A DNA stretch of 64,000 nt, from assembly GCF_020443565.1 (NCBI RefSeq), contig NZ_JAIZZN010000004.1, positions 62,001 to 126,000 on the forward strand, given 5' to 3'. Source of the DNA: Clostridium sp. CS001. Lineage in GTDB: Bacteria; Bacillota; Clostridia; Clostridiales; Clostridiaceae. Both the position numbers and the translations under genes were made by a program. Each line of letters begins with the position of its first letter. Positions within the stretch are counted from its first letter, which is position 1. Under the pieces are notes generated by a model. The model saw only the letters and a program-made list of their open reading frames with translations. It was not told the DNA's origin and made no database searches. This document shows, piece by piece, positions 1 to 8,311 of this stretch.

Positions 1-1612
1 GGAAATGAGCCAAACTTCTGAAAACCTATTATCAATGGTAGAATCAGCTTCTTTAAACACTCAATACACAAAAACATCTCTTAGCATTCTATCGGAAGTT
101 TCACATGATTTAAAATACATATCCGATAAACTACTAGAGGAAATATCTGTAGACACTAAAGAGGCATCTGTACTTAGAACCTGTTTGCACGCAGCACCAC
201 TTTCCTTTGATCCAGCCCTTGCTATGGATCAAGAAAGTGGACAAGTAATTGTAAATGCACATGCAGCTCTACTAACCTTTGGATCAACTGGAGAAATTTC
301 TCCCGGTATTGCGAAAAGTTGGTATGTAGAAGAGGACCATTTAACTTGGATTTTTAACTTGCGAAAAGGTGCAAAATTTCAAAATGGCCGCGAACTTACT
401 GCTACTGATATTAAATTTACATTTGAAAGAGTTTTAAGTCCCACATTAAAATCTCCAAATAGTTGGTTCCTTGAGAACCTGGAAGGGGCTACTGAATATT
501 TAAATGGTCGTGCCAAAGAAGTTATTGGAATAAAGGTACTTGATAAGTATAGAATTTCACTTAAACTTACTGTTCCATATACAGGATTCTTGTTAAACCT
601 TGGACAATACTGTTGTTCTATTATTGCAAAAGAAGAGCTGGAGAAAGGTAAAATTGTAGGTTGTGGTCCATTTATTTTAGAAGAGACAACCCCTAATGAT
701 TGTACTCTAGTAGCCTTTAATGACTACTTTGGCGGTGCTCCTTATGCAGACAAAATCCATATTGAATTTAATCCTAAAAACGCTGCTGAGAACTTTTTAA
801 ATAAACAATACAATTTTATGACAGTGGATAATAAAACACTTATGGAAAGTTTAAAACATGCTGAATCTTCTTCAATTAATTTGAAAGATGTTATGGGTAC
901 TTATTATGCTGGTTTCAATTTGAAAAGTAGCTCCCCCTTTATTCAAGATGTAGAAATAAGACGAGTTTTGAATCATGCTATTGATAGAAAAAGAATTATT
1001 AAAGAAGTTTTAGGTGGTATGGCCATAGAAGCTAGGGGCCCCTTTCCAACTAGCATAATAGATAATAAATATTTACCTTCTTATGATTATAATCCTAATA
1101 TGGTAAAGGATTTAATATCTAGAAAAAGATTGTCTTCCCCAAAAATTAAACTTCTTATGAGAGAAGGTAGCGTTGATACTGTTTTTAATAAAATTACACA
1201 ATATGTAATTGAAGATTTAAATAAAGTTGGAATTGAGTGTATAATTCAAAAGGTTCCTGCAGATAAGTATTTTGCAAACATAATTAGTTCAGATTTCTTC
1301 ATAAGTAGGTGGATAGCTGATACTGGGGACCCTGACAATTTCCTTCAACCTAATTTTAATCCAACAAATTATACTGACTTTACCGGCTACAATAATGAAG
1401 AGGTTTTGGAAATGATGAACGTAGCTAAAAAGATAATAAATCCACTTAAGAGAAATAAAATTTATGAGGATATACAAAAGAGTATTATTAATGACAGCCC
1501 ATGGCTTTCCCTATACCATCCTCAAATGGCTATAGCTACTAATTCTGGAGTGCTCGGCGTAAGGCTAAATCCACTGGGAATGGTGAGATTTGAGGATATT
1601 GCTATAGAATAA
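1..1612 (+). CDS. Family 5 extracellular solute-binding protein, 5'-truncated, possible chemotaxis-receptor fusion
   Basis: The bulk of the protein (from about residue 55) is an OppA/DppA-type peptide or nickel binding fold (SBP_bac_5): SFDPALAMD near the start, the ISPGIAKSW and FNLRKGAKFQNGR segments, and the late VEIRRVLNHAIDR helix. There is no signal peptide or lipobox. The first 50 residues are helical and polar (ENLLSMVESASLNTQYTKTS) and look like the end of a methyl-accepting chemotaxis signalling domain. The frame stays open to the left edge, so the first ATG at position 5 has no visible ribosome site and is probably internal. No ABC permease or ATPase follows. The substrate-binding family is certain. 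The fusion is an inference. Confidence 0.8.
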   Translation, partial: EMSQTSENLLSMVESASLNTQYTKTSLSILSEVSHDLKYISDKLLEEISVDTKEASVLRTCLHAAPLSFDPALAMDQESGQVIVNAHAALLTFGSTGEISPGIAKSWYVEEDHLTWIFNLRKGAKFQNGRELTATDIKFTFERVLSPTLKSPNSWFLENLEGATEYLNGRAKEVIGIKVLDKYRISLKLTVPYTGFLLNLGQYCCSIIAKEELEKGKIVGCGPFILEETTPNDCTLVAFNDYFGGAPYADKIHIEFNPKNAAENFLNKQYNFMTVDNKTLMESLKHAESSSINLKDVMGTYYAGFNLKSSSPFIQDVEIRRVLNHAIDRKRIIKEVLGGMAIEARGPFPTSIIDNKYLPSYDYNPNMVKDLISRKRLSSPKIKLLMREGSVDTVFNKITQYVIEDLNKVGIECIIQKVPADKYFANIISSDFFISRWIADTGDPDNFLQPNFNPTNYTDFTGYNNEEVLEMMNVAKKIINPLKRNKIYEDIQKSIINDSPWLSLYHPQMAIATNSGVLGVRLNPLGMVRFEDIAIE

Positions 1613-1628
1613 CACTTCTATTTTCAAA

Positions 1629-1670
1629 AATAAATCATCATAAAGATTTAGATCTCTATGATGATTTATT
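1629..1670. terminator. Bidirectional terminator between convergent genes
   Basis: A 14-bp inverted repeat (AATAAATCATCATA / TATGATGATTTATT) with a 14-nt loop lies between the solute-binding protein gene and ric, which converge. AT-rich flanks serve both directions. Confidence 0.75.
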
Positions 1671-1683
1671 AATTATACTTTAA

Positions 1684-2379
1684 CTAAAAGTTCTCAAATA
1701 GTATATTGTTTTCTAAATGTATATGCTCAAATAAATCAAGTTCAATCTCTTTCAACTTTTTATAAGTGAATTCAAAAGTTGCACATACATCTTTAGGTAT
1801 GCTATAGTGGTCTGTAACTTCTCTTAGCTCTTTTAAAATATCCCCTGCGCCGATATGCTCTTTTTCTATATCATCTATAAGTTTTAGTGCAGCACTTTTA
1901 ACTTCTTCATTTTTTCCATCCTCATATTTTATTATAAGTGGAAATAAAAATTCTTCTTCTTTCACTAAATGCTCTTCTAATTCTGTTCTTAAATTATTAA
2001 ATAATCTGTGCACCTTAAATAACTCTTCATGGTGTTTTCCGTGTACATTTAATATTTTTAAAACTAGCTCTGATATTTTAGGTAGTTCCATATTTAAATA
2101 TACATGATGGGTGTTTACCACGTATTCTATTAATTTGCTTGGACTTTCTTTTGCCCAATCTGTAAACTTCTCATTGTTTTCTGTAAAACCTTGATATTTA
2201 TTATTTAACTCTTCCATTAATTTTAGCTCGTCTAACCCTTGACTCATTATTGCTTCACTTAATGGTCTATCTCCTCCACAACAAAAATCTACATTATACT
2301 TATAAAATATTTCACTTGCACCTGGAAATATTGCAACGATTTGTCCAATAGGGTCTTGCACTTTAAATTTATTATTCAT
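1684..2379 (-). CDS. ric: Iron-sulfur cluster repair di-iron protein (RIC/ScdA/YtfE)
   Basis: RIC proteins repair iron-sulfur clusters damaged by nitric oxide or oxidants, using a di-iron centre in a hemerythrin-like four-helix bundle. The N-terminal ScdA domain carries the NVDFCCGGDRPL motif around residues 29-40, with the paired cysteines typical of the family. The hemerythrin region follows with His/Glu ligands in VNTHHVYL, NVHGKHHEE, EEHLVKEEE, KEHIGAGD and EHIHLENN. The 231-residue length is normal. The ATG has a good site (TAGGAGGCTATTT). Upstream DNA holds three 11-bp tandem repeats and a perfect dyad, candidate control elements. The role implies exposure to NO or oxygen stress. Confidence 0.95.
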   Translation of the reverse strand: MNNKFKVQDPIGQIVAIFPGASEIFYKYNVDFCCGGDRPLSEAIMSQGLDELKLMEELNNKYQGFTENNEKFTDWAKESPSKLIEYVVNTHHVYLNMELPKISELVLKILNVHGKHHEELFKVHRLFNNLRTELEEHLVKEEEFLFPLIIKYEDGKNEEVKSAALKLIDDIEKEHIGAGDILKELREVTDHYSIPKDVCATFEFTYKKLKEIELDLFEHIHLENNILFENF

Positions 2380-2393
2380 AAATAGCCTCCTAA

Positions 2394-2426
2394 ATTTATT
2401 TGTGATTTATTTGTGATTTATTTGTA
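2394..2426. repeat. Three 11-bp tandem repeats upstream of ric
   Basis: Three consecutive copies of ATTTATTTGTG (the last ends in TA) sit just upstream of the ric ribosome site. On the ric strand they read as phased (C/T)ACAAATAAAT units, one per helical turn. They could be protein-binding half-sites or an A/T-rich translational enhancer. Confidence 0.8.
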
Positions 2427-2431
2427 GGTAA

Positions 2432-2452
2432 CTAACAATTATTTATTGTTAG
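2432..2452. promoter_or_regulatory. Perfect dyad CTAACAAT-N5-ATTGTTAG, candidate ric operator
   Basis: An exact 8-bp inverted repeat with a 5-nt spacer lies about 55 bp upstream of the ric start, where a regulator could overlap the promoter. The binding protein is not identifiable. It matches neither a canonical NsrR site nor a canonical Fnr site. Confidence 0.45.
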
Positions 2453-2534
2453 ATTCCTTAATGTTCTTACTATAGTCTTATTATAGCATCTACTTTATTA
2501 TAAATCTGTGATTCAAATCAATATTTAGTTGCTT

Positions 2535-2570
2535 TAAATAAAACAAAAACATCTAAGGTAAGTTAGATGC
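2535..2570 (-). terminator. Rho-independent terminator of splB
   Basis: On the minus strand CATCTAA pairs with TTAGATG across a 6-nt loop, followed by TTTTTGTTTTATTT. It lies 20 bp beyond the splB stop codon. Confidence 0.75.
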
Positions 2571-2589
2571 TTTCGTGTCTCTGTGCATA

Positions 2590-3600
2590 CTAAGTAAAAT
2601 ACTCAATGATTGCTTTATCAAAGCTATCATTTATCAGCTGTGAAATATAATTTTTTATTTCTTCACTATCAGGCTTTTGATAGACATACTTAAACTTGCC
2701 ATAAGGTCCCCATTTTAATTGTCTTACTTCTTCATTTAAATCAAGCTTGGTATTCTTAAATCTTTGAACTATTAGTTCTTTTGCCGCCTTTGTAAATCTA
2801 TGTTGTATTAGTTCAAAGCTTATTTCTTCGTTATAATCAGCTATTGCTATTTTTAATGTTTCAAATAGCTCTTTATATTCTTGCTTCCAATTGTTATATA
2901 TCATTATAGGCGCAATTATAAATCCTATTGGATATCCAGCAGATGCTATCTTTTTAACAGCTTCTATTCTTTCATTAAAAGTAGATGTATTGTGTTCGAA
3001 GTTATTTATGACGTAATGTGTATTTAAAGTGAATCTAAACTTAGTATGCTTATTATGTTCTATTTTTAAAAAGTAATCTACATTATCAAACTTAGTTACA
3101 AGTCTAAGTCTACCATTCTGACTTTTCCCGAAAAATTCTATACAAGTTTTTAGGTTGCCACTTAAGTGTTCAAGAGCAATGGGGTCAGTTATGCTTGCAC
3201 ATTCAAAAGTAGTAATATTAGGTACGTTTTTATCTATATAACTTTGAATAACCGCTAAAATTTCTTCCACATTCATAAATATTTTCATGAAGGGTTTTTC
3301 ACCTTGAGTTGTCTGCAGATAGCAATATTCACAATTAGCTGGACATGAACTTGATAGTGAGAATTGATAATCTGCAGACGGTTTGCAACTTACTAATTTT
3401 TTTTGATTATTTATTGTAAAAAGTATGGTCTTTTTAGCCATTGCATAATTTTTCTCGGGAGATTCGCAATCAATTAATACTTTTTTAGAATTAACAATAG
3501 GAACATTTATACTCTGTAAGTACTCTGTTAATTTTCCTCCTACATCATACTTTAGAACTTTGGGATCTATATATGCAATATCTGGTATAAATAGTTTCAT
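2590..3600 (-). CDS. splB: Spore photoproduct lyase (radical SAM)
   Basis: SplB splits the thymine dimer called spore photoproduct during germination, using an adenosyl radical. The cluster motif is CPANCEYCYLQ, a CX3CX2C with cysteines at about 86, 90 and 93. The FRFTLNTHYVINNFEHNTSTF and FELIQHRFTKAAK regions and the KWGPYGKFKYVY end are typical of the family. The ATG at 3600 is preferred over an upstream GTG because GAGGTG sits 6 nt before it. The Bacillus hydrogen-donor cysteine position (FEAAC in B. subtilis) reads FECAS here, so Ser replaces Cys and a Cys lies two residues earlier. Another Cys is at about 72 (SCKPS). The gene lies downstream of a small SAP-like gene. Confidence 0.95.
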   Translation of the reverse strand: MKLFIPDIAYIDPKVLKYDVGGKLTEYLQSINVPIVNSKKVLIDCESPEKNYAMAKKTILFTINNQKKLVSCKPSADYQFSLSSSCPANCEYCYLQTTQGEKPFMKIFMNVEEILAVIQSYIDKNVPNITTFECASITDPIALEHLSGNLKTCIEFFGKSQNGRLRLVTKFDNVDYFLKIEHNKHTKFRFTLNTHYVINNFEHNTSTFNERIEAVKKIASAGYPIGFIIAPIMIYNNWKQEYKELFETLKIAIADYNEEISFELIQHRFTKAAKELIVQRFKNTKLDLNEEVRQLKWGPYGKFKYVYQKPDSEEIKNYISQLINDSFDKAIIEYFT

Positions 3601-3715
3601 TATTTTCACCTCAATAAGTATTATTTTATTTAATAAGGTTATTTATGCACTTTAGCTCACATAAAATCATCCCTTAGTTGCAATTCATTGCGTTCATTTT
3701 GTAACTACAATGCAA

Positions 3716-3760
3716 ATATAGGGAGAATGGTATAATAAAAATACACCATTCTCCCTATAT
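3716..3760. terminator. Strong hairpin between the SAP-like gene and splB
   Basis: A 16-bp perfect inverted repeat (ATATAGGGAGAATGGT / ACCATTCTCCCTATAT) with a 13-nt loop separates the two minus-strand genes. No long T-run follows, so it may be a weak terminator, an attenuator or an mRNA-stabilising element. Confidence 0.55.
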
Positions 3761-3787
3761 TTAAGCTCTGAGTGCAACAAGCACCCC

Positions 3788-4021
3788 TTATTTAGTATTA
3801 TATTTATTTAATACTTTCTTTTTCAATTTCACACCTAGAGTTTCGTTTATAAATCTATCAATTATTTCTTCCTTAGTAGCTTTGCCTTCTACAAATACAT
3901 TATATCTCTTGCAAAGCTTACCTAGTTCGCCTTTACTTATATCACAAGTATTAATAAAGCTTTTTGCAGCTTTAATACTAGTCATAACTATTATACGTTT
4001 ATATATTTCATCATTAGTCAT
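3788..4021 (-). CDS. Small SAP-like protein upstream of splB
   Basis: This 77-residue basic protein is not recognised with certainty. Residues about 29-65 (KGELGKLCKRYNVFVEGKAT, then EEIIDRFIN) resemble a SAP helix-extension-helix nucleic-acid binding motif: a helix, a Gly-Lys turn and a second helix. It has an excellent site (GAGGTGCAATA-ATG) and lies 188 bp before splB in the same orientation. In Bacillus subtilis a similar-sized regulator, SplA, precedes splB, but this protein has no evident resemblance to the TRAP-like SplA. A promoter matching both sigma-G and sigma-A consensus lies upstream. DNA binding in the spore is inference. Confidence 0.75.
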   Translation of the reverse strand: MTNDEIYKRIIVMTSIKAAKSFINTCDISKGELGKLCKRYNVFVEGKATKEEIIDRFINETLGVKLKKKVLNKYNTK

Positions 4022-4054
4022 TATTGCACCTCAAATCTCTTATTTATCAAATAT

Positions 4055-4093
4055 ATTATAAGATATATTGAAATAAATAACAAGGAATTATGC
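4055..4093 (-). promoter_or_regulatory. Overlapping sigma-A and sigma-G-like promoters before the SAP-like gene and splB
   Basis: On the minus strand TTGTTA is followed after 17 bp by TATAAT (a sigma-A match). Overlapping it, GCATA is followed after 18 bp by CAATATA, 6 of 7 to the sigma-G -10 CATNMTA. The Bacillus spl operon is sigma-G controlled, which supports the second reading. The predicted leader is about 35 nt. Confidence 0.55.
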
Positions 4094-4107
4094 CTATATA
4101 ACAATAC

Positions 4108-4599
4108 TTAGCTATTGTTATGATTTTTATTATCATGTAATACTTGGTCAATTACAATTACTAGCGCCAATATAAAGGCATAGTTTTCTTGTTCACTTAT
4201 GTCAATTTCATAAGTATCTCCCCACGAAAGCCATTGCTTTGTTATTGTTGCAATTGTATTTCCGTTTTTAGTCATTGAAAAATCATGTGCAAGAAAATCT
4301 CCCTCAATATCAATGTTCCCCATATTGCTATCTATGTGGAACTTGCTACTAAAGAATGTAAATTCTTTTTTCACTGTAGCAGCATAATTTCCACTCAAGT
4401 ATATGTTATATTCCGGAAGTAACTTAAATAATTTTTGTTCTATATATACAATCTCATTGTTATACATATCGTAAATTCGCAGCTTATTTCCAAGTGAGAA
4501 AACCTTTCCTTCTACATTGAAAACATCAATACCTGAACCATCCTTAATACTAAACTTCTCCCCTATTGAAAAAACTTTCTGCCTAATGTAAAACTTCAT
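4108..4599 (-). CDS. LURP-one-related / YxjI-like protein
   Basis: A 163-residue protein of the tubby-like LURP-one fold: MKFYIRQKVFSIGEKFSI, then repeated beta-strand units such as NVEGKVFSLGNKLRIYD and YIEQKLFKLLPEYNIYL, ending in a hydrophobic C-terminal helix. The family has been proposed to act as membrane-associated scramblase-like beta-barrels. No function is established in clostridia. The ATG at 4599 follows TTAAGGGGGTAATTTAT. The longer frame to 4689 would overlap the next gene upstream and is not used. It lies directly downstream of the DUF4153 gene. Confidence 0.8.
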   Translation of the reverse strand: MKFYIRQKVFSIGEKFSIKDGSGIDVFNVEGKVFSLGNKLRIYDMYNNEIVYIEQKLFKLLPEYNIYLSGNYAATVKKEFTFFSSKFHIDSNMGNIDIEGDFLAHDFSMTKNGNTIATITKQWLSWGDTYEIDISEQENYAFILALVIVIDQVLHDNKNHNNS

Positions 4600-4633
4600 A
4601 TAAATTACCCCCTTAAAAATTGTATTTATGTGT

Positions 4634-6379
4634 TTATTTTGTTTTAAGAAGAACATAGAAATCAAAGTTCTTAGTTTCAATTTTACCACTTGATGAATTT
4701 TTGTTTCCCGATATGTTGTTAAATTGGATCTTAATTTTCACATCTTTATTTTCATCTTCAAAAGTCATTTCATTTTGAGGAAAGTTTTCTTCTTTTTGAT
4801 TAAACCCATACTTATCTATAAGTTTATCTGCAAAAACTTGTAAATCTACTTTGTATAGATCAGCTCCATCTTTAGTAACCTTTAGTATACTTGAATTATA
4901 ATCAAAGTAAATATTTAAATCTGCACTTGTTGGTATCTGCATTCCATTGTTTCTTGTTCCATAAAAATACTCATATCCTTTTATATCAATTAGTTCTGAT
5001 GAACCCGCAGAATTAAAAAAGAAATATTCGTTATTTTCTCCATAATACTCATCAGTGTATTTTATCCCTAAAACCTTCTCAATTTCAGCTATTTTGAAGT
5101 CTTTTGGCAATTGTTTAACATCACTTAAGCTGTGATTTCTTTCAAAATAATTAAGAATACTACTTATATTTCGTGCATCCACTTCGGATACCACCGTACT
5201 TGCTTTAATTACTTTGTTATCTTTAATCATGTTGTTTTTAACAAATATTTGATCTAGCCTCTTACTTTGGCTGTGCTTTGAAATTGTATAGCTACTAACA
5301 GGCCCAAACACAGATATAAAGGTTATAATTGCAAGTGATAGTGGAAGTACTATATTTCTTAGTTTTTTTGCAAATGCAAAATAAATCATAACTAAAAATA
5401 CCCATATACCAAGTGCTACAACATAGTATCTATTTTCAGTTACGCCATATGCATTGATTCTTATACCTATAGAAATAAACATCATCACTATTAGTGGAAG
5501 AATTGCCTTTGGAAAATAACTCATATATCTTCTTGTCCAACCCTTTTCATTCAGTAATGGTGTTATGAAAAAAAGTACTGCTGCACTTATTGCGGAATAC
5601 CATAGAACAAGATGAGATACTAAACCCTCTGGCCACTGCCTTGTGATAATTATCTTTCCAAAATATATATATAATATTATTGTGTATACTGAAATAAGTG
5701 GCATTATGATATATAACACAAGGACCTTAAGAAGACGTGAATAATCATCTAGAGATAATACTTCTTTTTTTATTGGAATACCTGCCAGTAAAAATGATGG
5801 TGCAAATATGCCAGTAACACAGAGAAATGTGTAATAGTAAAGCTCACTTCTAATGTTAATTCCGAGTAGTTCATCTATTGTAAAGAGAATTGCTATAAGC
5901 CCAAGATATAAAACAAGTGAATATAAAACTGTAGTGAAAAATCTAGTAAAAATCTTTACAACATAAAGTTCAAAATCCCGACCACTTGGAAAATATGCTA
6001 TGCAAAGAAAAACTAAATAAAGTATTAGACTAACTGCAACATATCTTGACATTGAAATCATTCCTATATCCTCTAATAAGAAAAAATAATACAGTACTAG
6101 TAATACCGCTCCTCCCACATATGAAGCATATAGTGACATATCTGCGTAACTCTCTGATCTTTCAAAATAAAGCTTAATGCATAAGGAGAGTGGAACCCCA
6201 AGGGCAAGTATCATTGTTACTCTACCAAGAGTTTCTATAAAATCACTACTAGCATCTGGTCTTATTTCTGATATATAAATAAGCATTATGACACAAACCA
6301 TTGAAATACCAATGGTCAGTGGAAATCTTTTAATACTGTTTTTAATACCCTTTAATATGCCTTTAAATAATCCCTTCAC
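4634..6379 (-). CDS. DUF4153-family multi-spanning membrane protein
   Basis: A 581-residue integral membrane protein. About eleven hydrophobic segments fill residues 20-370 (for example TIGISMVCVIMLIYISEI and VLYSLVLYLGLIAILFTIDE), followed by a soluble C-terminal domain of about 200 residues with NYFERNHSLSDVKQLPKDF and YFFFNSAG. This layout fits the DUF4153 (YdhK/YhhN-like) group, whose function is unknown. It starts with GTG, well placed after GGAGG with 9 nt spacing. It ends 35 bp before the LURP-one-like gene, so the two are probably co-transcribed. Confidence 0.75.
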   Translation of the reverse strand: MKGLFKGILKGIKNSIKRFPLTIGISMVCVIMLIYISEIRPDASSDFIETLGRVTMILALGVPLSLCIKLYFERSESYADMSLYASYVGGAVLLVLYYFFLLEDIGMISMSRYVAVSLILYLVFLCIAYFPSGRDFELYVVKIFTRFFTTVLYSLVLYLGLIAILFTIDELLGINIRSELYYYTFLCVTGIFAPSFLLAGIPIKKEVLSLDDYSRLLKVLVLYIIMPLISVYTIILYIYFGKIIITRQWPEGLVSHLVLWYSAISAAVLFFITPLLNEKGWTRRYMSYFPKAILPLIVMMFISIGIRINAYGVTENRYYVVALGIWVFLVMIYFAFAKKLRNIVLPLSLAIITFISVFGPVSSYTISKHSQSKRLDQIFVKNNMIKDNKVIKASTVVSEVDARNISSILNYFERNHSLSDVKQLPKDFKIAEIEKVLGIKYTDEYYGENNEYFFFNSAGSSELIDIKGYEYFYGTRNNGMQIPTSADLNIYFDYNSSILKVTKDGADLYKVDLQVFADKLIDKYGFNQKEENFPQNEMTFEDENKDVKIKIQFNNISGNKNSSSGKIETKNFDFYVLLKTK

Positions 6380-6407
6380 TTAAAAAACCTCCTTACAATA
6401 TCTGAGT

Positions 6408-7193
6408 TTACTTTTTCAATTTTTCTATTTCCTTATCCTTTATCTCTATTATCCTTTCGTATTTTGCTTCCATTTCAGTCCAATTTCTACTTAACATATT
6501 TATTAGAGAGGCCATTTCATCTGCACTACCTGCTATGCGATTAAATAGTAGTAGATTTAAAGCTAGCACTTCTGGAATTTCACTATGAGAATATCTTAAT
6601 TGGTGATCAATTTCACCATAACCTTCCTCAAATATTGTCCTAACCTGAATCTCAGCTATAACCTTTTGACTAGTTGGAAAGAATTCAATCAAATAGTGCA
6701 CAGACCTGTATCCTGATTTTCTAGAATGAATTTGAATATCTAGTTCCTCAAACCTTTTAGTATCATCACCTTCTCGAACGTTAGCAGTTATTTCAATTAC
6801 TTTCCACGTACTACAAATGAAATTATGTATATCTTCCCAATCCTCTTTAAAAATATGTATTGCTCTAACACCTATTAAGTCATTTATTTCCTCTTTATAG
6901 TTTTCAGTAGTGAACTGAAATTCTGAGCCATACTTTTCTTTTCGTCCTGATGTCTTTCTAATTATCTTTTCTATTAATCTCTGGGGTTCTTTAACTCTAG
7001 ACTTTACTGAATGTATTTTTTTATGTGTCCTAAGAGTATCTGCGATAAATCCAGCTTGACTATCGTAACTATTCCTATAGCTATTAAAGTCATTATAGAT
7101 TTCATTTAACACCTCCCAATTTATTTCACTTTTAATAATATCAGCTTCTGTAATATGAGTTCCATTTAAGAAATCTTCTCTTATAAGCTTCAT
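6408..7193 (-). CDS. RelA/SpoT-domain (p)ppGpp synthetase, no hydrolase domain
   Basis: A 261-residue alarmone synthetase-like protein with only the synthetase domain. Recognisable motifs are IHSVKSRVKEPQRLIEKI (substrate-binding loop), the catalytic Asp in INDLIGVRAIHIF, the KSGYRSVHYLIEF turn and the catalytic Glu in AEIQVRTIFEEGYGEIDH. No HD hydrolase or TGS/ACT domain is present. It is longer than RelQ/RelP small synthetases and ends in a short coiled coil (ERIIEIKDKEIEKLKK). The ATG at 7193 follows AGGGGGTTGAAT. The longer frame upstream overlaps rlmA and is rejected. A stress-alarmone role is family knowledge, and all key residues seem intact. Confidence 0.9.
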   Translation of the reverse strand: MKLIREDFLNGTHITEADIIKSEINWEVLNEIYNDFNSYRNSYDSQAGFIADTLRTHKKIHSVKSRVKEPQRLIEKIIRKTSGRKEKYGSEFQFTTENYKEEINDLIGVRAIHIFKEDWEDIHNFICSTWKVIEITANVREGDDTKRFEELDIQIHSRKSGYRSVHYLIEFFPTSQKVIAEIQVRTIFEEGYGEIDHQLRYSHSEIPEVLALNLLLFNRIAGSADEMASLINMLSRNWTEMEAKYERIIEIKDKEIEKLKK

Positions 7194-7236
7194 ATTCAAC
7201 CCCCTAATTAATATAATATATGTTGAATTTCCATGA

Positions 7237-8076
7237 TTACAAACATTTCTCGTATACACTTATATTAAAATCAAGCTCAGTTGAAAGTTTAGAGGTATCA
7301 TAGGCTTTTTCTCTCATAGTATTATCAAAAGTCCAATAATAAGGTGTCATTGTAATAAGACTCTTTATATCCTCACTATGTTCTAAATTAATATTGTACT
7401 TAACTAACCTGCGCTGAATTAATTTAAATCCCTCAAATATTGTTTCTTTTTCCTCATGCTTTCTAGCGTTTACATATAATAATTCCTTTAGCCCATATAA
7501 ATGTTCTATGCCAGGAGTTACAACAACTAGCTTACCATTATCCTTTAGAATTCTGTTAAGTTCCGATTCATCTGAAGGTGCAAAGTTTCTGATAACAATA
7601 TCTATAGTATTTGGCATTATAGGCAAGTTAAAATTACTTCCTACTATAAAGTTTATTTTTTTATCTCTTTTTGCTGCATAAGTAACTGCTGCTTTTGAAA
7701 TATCCACCCCGAAGAAATTAAAGTTCTTAATATTAGCTTCCTTTGCATATATGGCTTCCTTTAACCTCCATAAAAAGTATCCCTCTCCACAACCGGCATC
7801 AAGTATATTAATGTTATTCCCATCTATATTTGATATTATTACCTGGTTCAATGCTTCAGAAAGGCCCTGATAATATCCTTTACTTAGAAAATTCTTACGC
7901 CCTTCCATCATCTCTTTACCATCACCAGGATCCTTTGTGCTTTTTTGATTCGCCAGCAACAGATTAATATGTCCTTTACTAGCTATATCATAACTATGAT
8001 TATTTAAACATACATATTGTTTTTCTTGTTTTTTTAAAGCTAAATTACATACGGGGCATTTTAATATTGATTCCAT
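7237..8076 (-). CDS. rlmA: 23S rRNA guanine-N1 methyltransferase, RlmA family
   Basis: The N-terminal zinc knuckle (C7-X2-C10, C23, H27) and the SKGHINLLLAN and KDPGDGKEMMEGRKNFL segments are hallmarks of RlmA/TlrB enzymes, which methylate N1 of a guanine in helix 35 of 23S rRNA. The SAM site is LDAGCGEGYFLW and a later NFAPSD motif follows. The total of 279 residues is normal. The ATG at 8076 (AGGAG 10 nt upstream) fits the family length better than the GTG at 8109. It is 43 bp upstream of the alarmone-synthetase gene and probably co-transcribed. Whether it targets G745 or G748 cannot be told from sequence. Confidence 0.9.
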   Translation of the reverse strand: MESILKCPVCNLALKKQEKQYVCLNNHSYDIASKGHINLLLANQKSTKDPGDGKEMMEGRKNFLSKGYYQGLSEALNQVIISNIDGNNINILDAGCGEGYFLWRLKEAIYAKEANIKNFNFFGVDISKAAVTYAAKRDKKINFIVGSNFNLPIMPNTIDIVIRNFAPSDESELNRILKDNGKLVVVTPGIEHLYGLKELLYVNARKHEEKETIFEGFKLIQRRLVKYNINLEHSEDIKSLITMTPYYWTFDNTMREKAYDTSKLSTELDFNISVYEKCL

Positions 8077-8311
8077 GTTTTTTAATTCTCCTATATTTTC
8101 TATTGCCACAAGATCACAGCCTTCCTTAATTATACAACTTAATATTTAACTTTTGTAGATAAACAGGTTTTGTCTTTTTTTATTTTTTAAATTTAACTTA
8201 AATAAATTAGATTTCCTTTAATTAAAAAATATAATTTGTTATGTACTATAAGAACAAGAAAAATAGTGTATAATATATATATACTAATGAGAAAGTTTGG
8301 TGATGATAAAA

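Noticed and set aside
3660-3790. Riboswitch or T-box leader before splB
   Set aside because: There is only one long hairpin; no T-box, SAM or other conserved riboswitch core is recognisable.
4600-4689. Longer N-terminus for the LURP-one-like gene
   Set aside because: It overlaps the DUF4153 gene, has no ribosome site, and a strong site precedes the ATG at 4599.
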